64,000 bases of DNA from Clostridium omnivorum (GCF_026012015.1 NZ_BRXR01000001.1:3632728-3696727); one strand, 5' to 3'; counted from the stretch's first letter, positions 8,686 to 18,040 are shown. A program made the numbers and translations. The notes: generated from the letters alone by a model not told the origin.

Positions 8686-11600
8686 ATGGTTAGAGAAGAC
8701 ATGCTATTACAAATATTTAATGAAGAAACCAGTGGTAAAAATCATATAAGCGGTCAAAGGGTACTGAATAATGATTTGGTCTCTTCTATAGATATTTCTG
8801 GCGAAGAAGAATTAGTTTGTATAAATGGAAATGTAATATCCGAGGGTCTTTTTAATGAATATAAGACTAAAATTGAAATGGATATAAAGAAGAAAAGTAT
8901 TTTTTCTACATTCTGCAGCTGTGAAGATTATGAAAAAAATGAGTTTAAAAAGAGAAACTATTGCTGTAAGCATTTAGTAGCAACTTATTATAAAGCATTA
9001 GAGGACCTAGCAAAACACCCATTATTATATGAGGATGAAGCAAAGGACAGATTAGCGAGTAATAATAGCAGCATACTCTCAATTCTTTTAGGAGATGAAA
9101 AGGATAAAGATGAAATAAAAATTGAAGTATTCGTTAATAAAAATCAGTGGAGTTATAATTTAAATGCTGAGTTTAAGATAGGGCTTAATTCTATGAGCTC
9201 AAATAATCTTTATGTATTAAAGGATATAAATCAGTTTTTATTCAGTATTTATAATAACACCCCAATAGTCTTCAGTAAGAATTTCACTTTTGATATGAAA
9301 ATTCAAAGATTCAGCACTAGGGATAAAAGGCTAATTGAGTTTATTGAAATGCTTATGGATATGGATAGAGATCATAGATATAGCAAAAGTGGAGAGAGTA
9401 TTATTGATGGAAAGTATGTAAATATTCCTATGTATATGGTTAGAGAGTTTTTTAGAGTTATAAGAAAGCATAGAGTATATTTAAATGAGGGATTCTTTTT
9501 TAGACCTGTAGAAACAGAAATTTTGCTGGAGGCACCTTCTTTAGACTTTGACTTGAAGCTTATAAAAGAGGATTATGTACTTAAATCACCAGGGGGAATG
9601 CCTGAGGCTTTAGGTTCTAAAAATGATGTTTTTTTATATGGCACCAGCATATATCTCCCGGACTATGAATTTTGCTACAAGATAAGACCGTATCTGCAGG
9701 TCTTTAATGAGGCAAAGGTTATAACTATGCCAGCAGAGAAAGAGGAATCCATACTGAGAAATTTGATACCGGACCTAAATCTGTTATCACAAGAGGTCAC
9801 ATTGTCTAAGAATATAAAAGAGAAAATTGTTATGTCTCAGTGCAAATTTAATTTTTACCTTAATAAAGAGGGAAAAGACATAACTCTAGCAACAAAGGTG
9901 ATGTATGGGGCTTATGAATTTAATATTTTTGAAGATTTTAAAGATAAGATAATATATAGAGATTCCAAAAAAGAAGCATTAGTAATTTCTAAACTGAGAG
10001 CTTTAGGATTTTCTGAATCTAAGGGAAAGTTCTATTTATTAATGGATGATGATTATATATTTAGATTCTTAAAATATGAAATTTCAAAGCTTCAGGAATT
10101 AGGAGAAGTGTTTTATTCAGAGAACTTTAAAGGGTTAAAAGCTATAGGCTCTAAAGGAATTGTAGGAGATATAAAGGCTGGCAAATATAATTATTTTGAA
10201 ATGGACTTTAAGATAGGCGACATTCCTCCAAAAGAAACAGCTGAAATATTAAGGGCATTTAGGGATAATTTAAAATACTATAAGCTTAAGGGTGGAGAGT
10301 ATTTGGATCTAGAAGAATTAGAACTTAATAAACTTTTAAAGCTCTTGGATGCAGTGAGTAATAAGAACATAAATGAAAATCGTATAGAAATACCTAAAAA
10401 TAAAGCTGCATTTATCAATGACTTTATTCAGGATGAAGGTATTAGGTACATAAATGGAACTGAAGAACTTAAAGAAGTGAGTGATAAATTTAAAAACATT
10501 GAAAAGGTTAAATTCAAAGTGCCAGAGGAACTTAAGGGGACTTTAAGAGAATATCAAAAGGTTGGTTACAATTGGCTTAAAACTTTAGACTATATGGGCT
10601 TTGGAGGAATTTTAGGCGATGAAATGGGACTTGGCAAAACACTCCAAACAATTGCCTTTATTCTATCTAATAAGAGCAGCAAGACTCTGATTGTAGCACC
10701 AACCTCCTTGATATATAACTGGACCTCTGAGTTTGAAAAGTTTGCACCTTCTGTTAGAGTAGCAGCTGTTAATGGACCTAAGGAAGAAAGAGAAGAGATT
10801 ATAAAGGAATTGCAAAACTATGATGTATTTATTACTACCTATAATTTATTGAAAAGGGATATGGAAAGCTATAATTCAGTAGAATTTGATTATTGCATAT
10901 TAGATGAGGCTCAATATATTAAAAATTCAAATTCACAAAATGCTGCAGCTGTAAAAGAAATAAAAGCTATAAATAGATTTGCTCTTTCTGGCACACCTAT
11001 AGAAAATTCACTTATGGAATTATGGTCAATATTTGACTTTATTATGCCGGGCTATCTATATGACGAGAAGAGATTTAGTGTAAGGTATTATAAGAGACTG
11101 AGAGAAAGTCCTGAAATAATAAATGAACTAAACAAACTAATAAAGCCATTCATACTTAGAAGAAAAAAGAAGGATGTTATAAAGGAACTGCCGGATAAAA
11201 TTGAAAAGAACTTAATGGTAACAATGGAAGAGGAACAAAAAAAGATTTACAAAGCTTATGCAAATTATGCTGTTGAGTTAATTGAAAAGAGAGTAAAGGA
11301 TTATGAATTTAGAAATAGCAAAATTGAAATCCTTGCTTATATAACAAAGCTGAGACAGCTGTGTTTAGATCCATCAGTGATAATGGATAATTATACTGGA
11401 GTAAGTGCTAAAATTGAAGCTCTAGTAGAACTGCTTCAGCAGAGTATAGAAGAGGGACATAGAATACTTATATTTTCACAATTTACCTCAGTTTTAAAAA
11501 ATATAGGGAAGAGAATTTCAGCAGAGGGAATAAGTTATAGTTATTTGGATGGTTCAATTTCATCGGAAAAGAGAATGGACATGGTTACCAGTTTTAATGG

Positions 11601-11925
11601 TGGAGAGAACTCGGTATTCTTAATTAGCTTAAAGGCTGGGGGAACGGGACTTAACCTAACTTCTGCAGATGTAGTAATTCACTTTGACCCTTGGTGGAAT
11701 CCAGCAGTAGAGGAACAGGCTACTGACAGGGCACATAGAATAGGACAAAAGAATGTTGTGGAGGTTATAAAGCTTATAGCCAAAGGAACCATTGAGGAAA
11801 AGATTGTATCTCTCCAAGAGGAAAAGAAAAAACTAATATCACAGTTAATGGGGGAAGAATTGTCAAAGGCAGATGGCTTTGCGGATTTAACAGAGGAGGA
11901 AATTTTGGGACTATTCCAAGCATAG
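8686..11925 (+). CDS. SNF2-family DEAD/DEAH-box helicase with SWIM zinc finger
   Basis: A 1079-residue protein. A SWIM zinc-binding motif near residues 78-100 has CSC, then CCKH. A long bacterial SNF2-associated region (~120-600) precedes the Swi2/Snf2 motor: Walker A GDEMGLGKT at 644, DEAQ at 740, LSGTPIENS near 769, and the C-terminal helicase motif QATDRAHRIGQ near 1010. Such proteins use ATP to move on double-stranded DNA or remodel protein-DNA complexes; the bacterial partner is often RNA polymerase or a repair complex. ATG at 8686 has GGAGAG upstream and is preferred over an in-frame TTG at 8674. Confidence 0.93.
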   Translation: MVREDMLLQIFNEETSGKNHISGQRVLNNDLVSSIDISGEEELVCINGNVISEGLFNEYKTKIEMDIKKKSIFSTFCSCEDYEKNEFKKRNYCCKHLVATYYKALEDLAKHPLLYEDEAKDRLASNNSSILSILLGDEKDKDEIKIEVFVNKNQWSYNLNAEFKIGLNSMSSNNLYVLKDINQFLFSIYNNTPIVFSKNFTFDMKIQRFSTRDKRLIEFIEMLMDMDRDHRYSKSGESIIDGKYVNIPMYMVREFFRVIRKHRVYLNEGFFFRPVETEILLEAPSLDFDLKLIKEDYVLKSPGGMPEALGSKNDVFLYGTSIYLPDYEFCYKIRPYLQVFNEAKVITMPAEKEESILRNLIPDLNLLSQEVTLSKNIKEKIVMSQCKFNFYLNKEGKDITLATKVMYGAYEFNIFEDFKDKIIYRDSKKEALVISKLRALGFSESKGKFYLLMDDDYIFRFLKYEISKLQELGEVFYSENFKGLKAIGSKGIVGDIKAGKYNYFEMDFKIGDIPPKETAEILRAFRDNLKYYKLKGGEYLDLEELELNKLLKLLDAVSNKNINENRIEIPKNKAAFINDFIQDEGIRYINGTEELKEVSDKFKNIEKVKFKVPEELKGTLREYQKVGYNWLKTLDYMGFGGILGDEMGLGKTLQTIAFILSNKSSKTLIVAPTSLIYNWTSEFEKFAPSVRVAAVNGPKEEREEIIKELQNYDVFITTYNLLKRDMESYNSVEFDYCILDEAQYIKNSNSQNAAAVKEIKAINRFALSGTPIENSLMELWSIFDFIMPGYLYDEKRFSVRYYKRLRESPEIINELNKLIKPFILRRKKKDVIKELPDKIEKNLMVTMEEEQKKIYKAYANYAVELIEKRVKDYEFRNSKIEILAYITKLRQLCLDPSVIMDNYTGVSAKIEALVELLQQSIEEGHRILIFSQFTSVLKNIGKRISAEGISYSYLDGSISSEKRMDMVTSFNGGENSVFLISLKAGGTGLNLTSADVVIHFDPWWNPAVEEQATDRAHRIGQKNVVEVIKLIAKGTIEEKIVSLQEEKKKLISQLMGEELSKADGFADLTEEEILGLFQA

Positions 11926-11957
11926 GTATAGTAAATAAAAATTATTTACTATATATG

Positions 11958-11986
11958 TTGATTATTATTTCTATATGTGTTATACT
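11958..11986 (+). promoter_or_regulatory. Promoter of the zinc-ribbon gene
   Basis: TTGATT at 11958-11963 and TATACT at 11981-11986 are 17 bases apart. The start codon is at 12114, so the transcript would have a leader of about 120 bases. That leader contains a weak stem (GTTGGAT...ATCTAAC) shortly after the predicted start. Confidence 0.65.
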
Positions 11987-12113
11987 TAAAAAGCGTTGGA
12001 TGTTTGAAAATATCTAACACTAAGATTTAATTTGGTGAACAACATATCCTCTTTTATAGAAGTATTTGTTAATCTAATTTTTTCTTAAATTCTAAAAAAG
12101 GAGGAATGTTTAA

Positions 12114-12281
12114 ATGGCAGATAAGACTTTAGTATGCAAAGATTGCGGAAAAGAATTCATATTCACAGAAGGCGAGCAAGCTTTCTACAAAGAAAAAGGA
12201 TTCGAAAATGAACCACAAAGATGCCCAGATTGTAGAAGAGCTAGAAAGCAACAAAACAATAACAGAGGCTTCAGAAGATAG
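12114..12281 (+). CDS. Small zinc-ribbon protein (zf-trcl type, 55 aa)
   Basis: MADKTLVCKDCGKEFIFTEG begins a 55-residue protein with two CxxC pairs (CKDC and CPDC) separated by about 29 residues, ending in a basic glutamine/asparagine-rich tail. This matches the short 'probable zinc-ribbon' proteins common in clostridia. A strong AGGAGG precedes the ATG and a strong terminator follows. A role in nucleic-acid or ribosome binding is plausible but unproven. Confidence 0.85.
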   Translation: MADKTLVCKDCGKEFIFTEGEQAFYKEKGFENEPQRCPDCRRARKQQNNNRGFRR

Positions 12282-12298
12282 TAATTAGTTTACTAGTA

Positions 12299-12328
12299 CC
12301 CTATAGGATTATTCCTATAGGGTTTTTA
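12299..12328 (+). terminator. Intrinsic terminator of the zinc-ribbon gene
   Basis: CCCTATAGG and CCTATAGGG form a perfect 9-bp stem with a 6-base loop, followed by TTTTT. Confidence 0.9.
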
Positions 12329-12340
12329 CTTTTAGAGACA

Positions 12341-12390
12341 AAAATGGTGCCGCAAACTATTTTAAAATAGTTCTGCTGCACCGTTTTATA
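12341..12390 (-). terminator. Terminator of the BlaI/M56 operon
   Basis: A long hairpin with outer arms GGTGC/GCACC and inner arms AACTATTTT/AAAATAGTT. In the minus direction it ends in ATTTTTG, just after the stop of the M56 gene at 12406. Confidence 0.8.
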
Positions 12391-12405
12391 CTTTTGAAGA
12401 GGGAT

Positions 12406-14217
12406 TTATTTGAAGCGTACAGCTTCTATTCCCCAATTGTCAAACTTATCTATCAACCATTTTCCGTTTTCATATTTCAAAAGAGCTTCTCTTTTAGCAG
12501 GTTCTTTTAATCCAATTGTATCAGCAGTAAATTCTATATATATACTTGATCTACTTATTTTTTTTGAAGTTATTTTTCCGCCCGTTATGTCTATATTCAA
12601 GCCAGCTTGACCTTCGATTAGGTAATAAATATGATTATTAATTACGATGATAGAGCTTTTTAGTTTAGCTTTAAAATCATCAGTAAAAAATTTATCTAGT
12701 GATATTTCCTTATTGAGAAATGCATTTAAAGAGCTATCATCACATATTTCTTTTGGAAGCTTAGAATAAAAATGGTCATTCATTTCTATTTCAGGATAAT
12801 TGTATTTATCTTTTATTTTTTCTATACCTCTTATGCTGGTATTTCCGTTACTTAGTAGCTCTAATATTTGTTCGTCTGTGATTGCTGGTATGTCATCTGT
12901 ATTATTTTTTATATTAGTACTGCTGCTCCCTGGTGTAGAGTTGCTATTGGTTACTGTGTTTTTTTCTGAGGATTTTGAGTTATTACTAGTTAAAAAAGAA
13001 TTATTATCCGCTTCATTATTAGGTGAAGATAGCGTATTATTTGGGGTTAATTGGTTTGCTGAATTTTCAATTGCGCTGCTTTTGAATGTTGATAAAGGCA
13101 CATTCTTGCTGTTTGTTAATGAAGTGCAGCCAATTCCAAAGGTTAATATTACAGCTGTAATTGAACCTATTAAAGAAGCTTTTTTATATTTAGAAATCAT
13201 TACTATTCTCCTTTTTATTTCTGATTTTTTAATCATTGAAGTGGTTCCAGGAATACTTATGGGTGAAGATATAAACTTAGCAAGCTTTAATATTGTATTT
13301 CCATAGTTTGTTCTTTCACTGCTACTTAAACATTTTAAAGTTAGTGTGTCACAGTGAATTTCGCAGTCTGCTCTCATTCTTTTGAAGCAGTACCATATTA
13401 TTGGATTAAACCAGTGAATGGATAGAATGAGAGTAGTAATCCAATTAAATAGGATATCTTTGTTTTTTAAATGGTTAACTTCATGATAAAAAATATATCT
13501 TTTTTCTTCTGGAGACAATGAATTAATTAAATCTTCAGAAATTAGAATCCTTTTCTTTAATATTCCTATTGCCATTGGCATAGTTGCTCTATCATCCATA
13601 ATAATAGATATATTGCTTTTAAAATTTAAATTCTTTTTACAATGTTCTAAATTATCCATAGTAGTTTTATCTGAGCAGATGTTTTTAATATTAATCTTAT
13701 GAATGAAGGTAATATAACATACTAAAAAATATGTTAGTAACATTGAAGAAAATATAACCCAGATGAAAGCTAATGTATTAAAATTAAAGTAATTGTTTGG
13801 AATAATATGATCACTTTCGATTGACAATGGTGAATTGCTTTTGCTATAAACCTCCATATATTTGTTTGTAGAGCTGTGGTCATTATATAATTTGGAATCA
13901 GAAATTGAAGCATTGTTTTGTTCTGTATTCAAAGTGCTTTTTTGTTCCATAATCGAATTAGAAAAATTTATATTAGGGTTAATAATATTATTAGATGATA
14001 TAAAGGATGTATTACTAAAAACATTAAAGATGCTTATTGGACTACTTGGAGTAAAGGGAAACATTAGCCTTAGTACTAATAGAAGCCAAATATAATAATG
14101 CCATTTAGAACTTAATTTATATTTAAAAATGCCTTTTACAAATAATATTAGCAAAGCAGTGACAGATCCCATTAGGGAAGTAGTAATTAATATATTAAAA
14201 GCAATATTTAGAGTCAC
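12406..14217 (-). CDS. M56-family (BlaR1/MecR1-like) membrane metalloprotease sensor
   Basis: About 603 residues. The N-terminal half has membrane helices near residues 8-30, 38-55 and 148-172 and one after the HEVNH zinc motif (H245, E246, H249), as in BlaR1 and MecR1. A further helix lies near 355-372, followed by a ~230-residue outer region. That region starts with a long serine/asparagine-rich linker and has no SxxK penicillin-binding domain. On a signal it would cleave the BlaI-type repressor encoded upstream. GTG at 14217, eight bases after AGGTGG, is the preferred start. An earlier GTG at 14229 overlaps that site. Confidence 0.85.
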   Translation of the reverse strand: MTLNIAFNILITTSLMGSVTALLILFVKGIFKYKLSSKWHYYIWLLLVLRLMFPFTPSSPISIFNVFSNTSFISSNNIINPNINFSNSIMEQKSTLNTEQNNASISDSKLYNDHSSTNKYMEVYSKSNSPLSIESDHIIPNNYFNFNTLAFIWVIFSSMLLTYFLVCYITFIHKINIKNICSDKTTMDNLEHCKKNLNFKSNISIIMDDRATMPMAIGILKKRILISEDLINSLSPEEKRYIFYHEVNHLKNKDILFNWITTLILSIHWFNPIIWYCFKRMRADCEIHCDTLTLKCLSSSERTNYGNTILKLAKFISSPISIPGTTSMIKKSEIKRRIVMISKYKKASLIGSITAVILTFGIGCTSLTNSKNVPLSTFKSSAIENSANQLTPNNTLSSPNNEADNNSFLTSNNSKSSEKNTVTNSNSTPGSSSTNIKNNTDDIPAITDEQILELLSNGNTSIRGIEKIKDKYNYPEIEMNDHFYSKLPKEICDDSSLNAFLNKEISLDKFFTDDFKAKLKSSIIVINNHIYYLIEGQAGLNIDITGGKITSKKISRSSIYIEFTADTIGLKEPAKREALLKYENGKWLIDKFDNWGIEAVRFK

Positions 14218-14229
14218 TAATCTCACCAC

Positions 14230-14604
14230 CTATTTATTTTTCTCTTCCAACAGGCGTTTTAACTCTTCAATTTCTTCATCTGAAAAACTTTCTTCTTTAA
14301 GGAAATTAGATACAAGTAAGTGAATGGAACCGTCATAGAGTTTTTCTAAAAACGACTTTGTTTCGTGATTAGTCAGTTCCTCTTTTGATATAAGTGGGGC
14401 ATATTGGTAATGGGAGGAAAACCTGCTTGCTGAGATACCCCCTTTTTTTACTAAACGACTTATTAAAGTATGAATTGTCTTTGGCTTCCAGGGTGTACTT
14501 TTAGAAACAGCTTCAATTATTTCTGAGGAAGTAAGAGGAGATTTCTCCCATAAAACCTTCATTATCTGAAGCTCGGCATCTGTAATATTTATGTATTCTT
14601 TCAT
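14230..14604 (-). CDS. BlaI/MecI/CopY family repressor
   Basis: A 124-residue winged-helix repressor beginning MKEYINITDAELQIMKVLWE, with the family core PLTSSEIIEAV and PWKPKTIHTLISRLVKKG. The C-terminus is the dimerisation region cut by M56 proteases. AGGAGG precedes ATG at 14604. The stop codon almost touches the M56 gene, so the two are co-transcribed. Two TACAATTGTA palindromes upstream are the expected operators. Confidence 0.93.
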   Translation of the reverse strand: MKEYINITDAELQIMKVLWEKSPLTSSEIIEAVSKSTPWKPKTIHTLISRLVKKGGISASRFSSHYQYAPLISKEELTNHETKSFLEKLYDGSIHLLVSNFLKEESFSDEEIEELKRLLEEKNK

Positions 14605-14615
14605 TATAATTCCTC

Positions 14616-14662
14616 CTACAATTGTAGTATATTTATATAATATTCTATTTCCTACAATTGTA
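14616..14662. promoter_or_regulatory. Paired BlaI-type operators
   Basis: CTACAATTGTAG at 14616-14627 and TACAATTGTA at 14653-14662 share the same palindromic core, with centres 36 bases apart. They flank the likely promoter of the blaI-like gene, and the nearer one abuts its ribosome site. The TACA-N2-TGTA core agrees with known BlaI/MecI operators, so autoregulation is expected. Confidence 0.85.
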
Positions 14663-14750
14663 ATACATATTTTATAATCAAAATAGTTACATAATATTAC
14701 ATAAATTTGCAAACATTCTATAAAAGGACTGATGCACTTGTTAGCTAAGT

Positions 14751-14817
14751 AAAAAACCACTCATAACTTTAAAAAATTAACCTTTTAGGCTTATTTCTTT
14801 AAAGTAAGAGTGGCTTT
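14751..14817 (-). terminator. Terminator of the arginase gene
   Basis: On the minus strand GCCACTC...ACTTTAAAG pairs with TTTAAAGT..GAGTGGT and is followed by TTTTTT. It begins right after the arginase stop codon at 14824. Confidence 0.8.
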
Positions 14818-14823
14818 TGTATA

Positions 14824-15750
14824 TTATCCAAGCATTAATTGATTTTTTATAGAAGAATTATAATTTTCAAAAACACATTTTAGTAGATCTACCGATATAT
14901 TTGCAGTTTCATCATTATTGTCAAGAAGTGGGTTAAGCTCAACAAAATCAAGGGATACCATCATTCCGGAAGAAGCAAAAGCACTAAGTACCTTTTTAGC
15001 TTCATCAACTGTTAATCCATCAGCAACAGGAGTGCCTGTTCCTGGAACAAAGCTTGAATCCACAGCATCTATGTCAAAGCTCACATGTATTGCATCAACT
15101 TTATCTTTAAGATAAGCTATGCTTTCCTCAAGCACTTTGTCTATTCCTTGCTTTTTAATCTTGTCCATAGTATAGGCGTTAATACTGCAATCTTTAATTA
15201 TATCAACCTCGCCAGGGTCTAGATCTCTACCAGCTATGTGCACAATATTTTCAGGTTTTATTTTTATTCTATGTTCAAACAGATTGACCAATTTATCTGG
15301 TCCTTGTCCAATTGATGCAGCCAGAGGCATGCCGTGAATATTTCCTGTAAAAGTAGTTTCGTGGGTGTTTAAATCCCCGTGTGCGTCAATCCAAACCACA
15401 CCAAGATTTTTTATTTTTTTACTTACTCCTGCGATGCTTCCAATACCTAAGCTGTGGTCACCACCAAGTACTAACGGAAAATTACCCTTTGATATAGAGT
15501 CATACACTTTAAAAGCAAGCTTCGTGTTTGCATCTATTACTACATCGTAGAACTTTAATTTTTGATCACATCTGTAAATATGCTCATCACTAACTTTTGC
15601 AACCTCAATATCTCCAAGGTCGCATACATCATAATCCATTTCTTTTAATAATTGTTCAATTTCCATTTCTCTAAATTTATCAGGGCCGAAATTACTCCCT
15701 TTTTTTGCTGCTCCGTGGTTCATAGGCATTCCTATGATGTTTATTGACAT
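14824..15750 (-). CDS. rocF: Arginase
   Basis: A 308-residue ureohydrolase. All binuclear manganese motifs are present: GGDHSLGIG near residue 95, IDAHGDLNTHETTFTGNIHG near 121 and SFDIDAVDSSFVPGTGTPV near 224. The DLNT..T..GNIHGMPLA segment is characteristic of arginase rather than agmatinase or formimidoylglutamase. It hydrolyses L-arginine to ornithine and urea in the cytosol. It is monocistronic with its own terminator, and no arginine catabolic partner is adjacent. Confidence 0.9.
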   Translation of the reverse strand: MSINIIGMPMNHGAAKKGSNFGPDKFREMEIEQLLKEMDYDVCDLGDIEVAKVSDEHIYRCDQKLKFYDVVIDANTKLAFKVYDSISKGNFPLVLGGDHSLGIGSIAGVSKKIKNLGVVWIDAHGDLNTHETTFTGNIHGMPLAASIGQGPDKLVNLFEHRIKIKPENIVHIAGRDLDPGEVDIIKDCSINAYTMDKIKKQGIDKVLEESIAYLKDKVDAIHVSFDIDAVDSSFVPGTGTPVADGLTVDEAKKVLSAFASSGMMVSLDFVELNPLLDNNDETANISVDLLKCVFENYNSSIKNQLMLG

Positions 15751-16229
15751 GTATCATTCCTCCTTGGACTTTATAATTTATATGTAATTATAGATTTTGA
15801 CTTATATAAATTCTAACAGTCTTTTTATACAGATTTTTTCTATTTATATAAGTTAAAACTTTAAAAACAGATTTAATTATAGCAAAAATTCACCAGATGT
15901 CTACAAAAAAATAATGAATAAAAATTCAATTCTGAAAAATTAAGGCTTGCGGAAATGTATTGATAAATAAGGCTTCAAGGATATTGTCGTGATATACTAT
16001 AGATAATTTGGTATAAGTATACATATCTTTATTGGGGCACATTTCAAAATATTCTTGTAATTTGTTGAAAGTTGTCTAAAGTAAGTGGATGACTAAATTT
16101 GCAATAGGCAAAAATATGAAAGTAAATATTAGTAAAATGTATATTTATTAGAAAATTTTTTTCAATTTATAAATAAATATTTCAATTGCTCTTCAAAGAT
16201 GTAGAGGTTTAGTACGGATTTTACATTTA
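15751..16229. other. AT-rich intergenic region without a recognisable gene
   Basis: The gap between the arginase gene and the next promoter runs to about 480 bases and is very AT-rich. The arginase promoter must lie at its left end. I found no ORF with a ribosome site, no strong hairpin with a T-run and no convincing ArgR box. Confidence 0.5.
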
Positions 16230-16258
16230 TTTACATAAGTTTATAACTCATGTATAAT
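16230..16258 (+). promoter_or_regulatory. Strong promoter of the small membrane protein gene
   Basis: TTTACA at 16230-16235, a 17-base spacer and TATAAT at 16253-16258 give a near-consensus sigma-A promoter 33 bases before the start codon. Confidence 0.8.
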
Positions 16259-16290
16259 ATTATATAATAGTAAAAAAGGGGCTTGAAATT

Positions 16291-16425
16291 ATGAAAAAGA
16301 ATTTTATCTGGGCATCTATTGCTGTTGCTGCTATCATTATTATTGGCGGAGTAGCTTATGTTGGTGGTGGATTACTAACTTCTAATAATAAAGTTACAGA
16401 GGCAAATAAGAATGATGCTAAATAA
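16291..16425 (+). CDS. Small single-pass membrane protein (44 aa)
   Basis: MKKNFIWASIAVAAIIIIGG starts a 44-residue protein with one glycine-rich hydrophobic helix (~5-31) and a polar tail rich in asparagine and lysine. A near-consensus promoter and AAAAGGGG ribosome site precede it. Function is unknown. It could also be a secreted peptide if the helix is cleaved, although no clear signal-peptidase site is seen. Confidence 0.65.
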   Translation: MKKNFIWASIAVAAIIIIGGVAYVGGGLLTSNNKVTEANKNDAK

Positions 16426-16510
16426 ATGATTAGGGTATTTCTATAAATTAATGTGATTTTAAGCGTATAATGTTAGTATAGGATGTTATAAACATTGTGG
16501 AGGAATTTAC

Positions 16511-17554
16511 GTGGATAAAGTAATAATGCATGTGGATATGGATGCTTTTTTTGCATCAGTTGAAGTAGTGGATAATCCTAAGTTAAAAGGAAAGCCTGTT
16601 ATGGTTGGAGGCACTACAGAAAGAGGTGTTGTGTCTACCTGTTCTTATGAGGCTAGGGTCTTTGGCGTTAGAAGTGCAATGCCAGTTTTTATGGCTAAGG
16701 CAAGATGCCCTGAGGGGATTTTTCTTCCCGTTAGATATGAGCGGTATAAGGAAGTTTCCAATGTAATATTTAGTATACTTCATGAAATAACGCCCTATGT
16801 GGAGCCTTTGAGTATAGATGAGGCTTATTTAGATATAACTGACGTGAATGATAAACCTATTGAAGTTGCAAAGTTCATAAAAAATAAAGTCAAAAAAGAA
16901 ACAGGATTGACCATATCAATAGGTATATCCTATAACAAATTTCTTGCTAAGCTAGCATCTGATTGGAATAAGCCTAATGGGCTTAAGATTATTACTGAGG
17001 GTATGATGCCTAAGATTTTATTTCCTCTGCCTGTGCGCAATGTTTACGGATTGGGTCAAAAGTCAGCTAAAAAACTTAATGATATTGGTGTGTTCACTAT
17101 AGAAGAGTTGTATAAGCTTCCAAAAGAATTGTTAATTGAATTCTTTGGTAAGTATGGTTCTGAAATTTATGACAGGATAAGAGGTATAGATAAAAGAAAA
17201 GTTGAGATTTCTAGGGAAAGAAAATCTATAGGAAGGGAGACAACCTTAAGGACGGACACGGAGGATAAAGAGGAACTAAAGGAATATATATGGGAATTTG
17301 CAGTGGATATTTCAGAAACAATGCATAACAAAAATGTGAGTTCTAAAAGTATAACTATAAAGATAAAGACTGCCTCCTTTGTAAATCATACTAGGAGCAA
17401 GACATTAAACTATTATATAGATAATGCCGAGGAAATTTACAAGGAAGCTTGCAGTATTATAGATGAATTAAAATTAGATGAAAAAATAAGACTTATTGGA
17501 TTATCAGTTTCTTCATTAAAAGAGAACAAGATTGAACAGCTGTCCTTTTATTAA
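16511..17554 (+). CDS. dinB: DNA polymerase IV (Y-family)
   Basis: A 347-residue error-prone polymerase. The palm residues are D9 and D11 in HVDMDAFFASVE and the SIDEAYLDIT motif near residue 102. Helix-hairpin-helix (VYGLGQKSAKKL) and little-finger (RKSIGRETTLRTD) regions follow. It performs translesion synthesis and mutagenic repair. The start is GTG with GGAGGA seven bases upstream. The C-terminus ends EQLSFY, similar to a beta-clamp-binding QLxLF motif. No LexA box was identified upstream. Confidence 0.95.
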   Translation: MDKVIMHVDMDAFFASVEVVDNPKLKGKPVMVGGTTERGVVSTCSYEARVFGVRSAMPVFMAKARCPEGIFLPVRYERYKEVSNVIFSILHEITPYVEPLSIDEAYLDITDVNDKPIEVAKFIKNKVKKETGLTISIGISYNKFLAKLASDWNKPNGLKIITEGMMPKILFPLPVRNVYGLGQKSAKKLNDIGVFTIEELYKLPKELLIEFFGKYGSEIYDRIRGIDKRKVEISRERKSIGRETTLRTDTEDKEELKEYIWEFAVDISETMHNKNVSSKSITIKIKTASFVNHTRSKTLNYYIDNAEEIYKEACSIIDELKLDEKIRLIGLSVSSLKENKIEQLSFY

Positions 17555-17571
17555 AAAGGACAGCTTATTTC
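17538..17571. terminator. Bidirectional terminator between dinB and the HxlR gene
   Basis: AGCTGTCCTTTT and AAAAGGACAGCT form a 12-bp stem around the dinB stop codon, with a T-rich tail on the plus side. It also overlaps the end of the convergent HxlR gene. Confidence 0.75.
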
Positions 17572-17891
17572 ATGTTTTGTTCTCCCCATTCACTCATCAT
17601 TTTTAGTACTGGAAGAAGGGTTAATCCTTTTGCAGTTAAGGAGTACTCAACCTTAGGAGGGATTTGATGATATTCTTCACGATGTACAAGACCGTCGTTT
17701 TCCAGTTCCTTAAGTTGGTTGCTAAGCATCTTATGAGTTATCCCATTAATGCTCTTTTTAAGTTCGTTATATCTTTTAACCCCATCTATAGATAAATAAT
17801 ACATAATTAGTATTTTCCATTTGCCTCCGATTGCATTCAGTGTACATTCAATTGGACATGTAAATTTGCGTATATCGCTACAAGTGTTCAT
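17565..17891 (-). CDS. HxlR family transcriptional regulator
   Basis: A 108-residue winged-helix protein with family motifs CPIECTLNAIGGKWKILIMY, RYNELKKSINGITHKMLSNQ and LKELENDGLVHREEY. The cysteines at residues 4, 12 and 16 could sense thiol-reactive compounds, as in related HypR/QorR regulators. It is divergent from the old yellow enzyme gene, which it probably controls. Confidence 0.9.
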   Translation of the reverse strand: MNTCSDIRKFTCPIECTLNAIGGKWKILIMYYLSIDGVKRYNELKKSINGITHKMLSNQLKELENDGLVHREEYHQIPPKVEYSLTAKGLTLLPVLKMMSEWGEQNMK

Positions 17892-17930
17892 AAATAATGT
17901 TACTCTCCTTTTGGATAGTATCTTACATAA

Positions 17931-17942
17931 AAGTGCATACTT
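17931..17942. promoter_or_regulatory. Candidate HxlR operator
   Basis: AAGT-GCAT-ACTT is a perfect short inverted repeat in the 149-base divergent region between the HxlR gene and the flavin oxidoreductase gene. It lies about 20 bases before the TATAAT at 17963-17968 that would serve the latter. HxlR operators are usually short inverted repeats, so assignment is reasonable but unproven. Confidence 0.4.
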
Positions 17943-18040
17943 TTATATAGTCACTTATGTTATATAATTAATATATATCATTATTTTTGAAAGGTAAAGA
18001 AAATATAAAGCAAATATTTGCTATAAAGGAGTGTTTATTA

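Noticed and set aside
12800-13306. A 168-codon plus-strand frame
   Set aside because: It is antisense to the extracellular region of the M56 protein. It has no ribosome site and a hydrophobic, biased composition typical of antisense frames.
15751-16229. Hidden small gene or riboswitch upstream of arginase / dinB region
   Set aside because: No frame with a ribosome site and no stable hairpin with a T-run was found in this AT-rich stretch.
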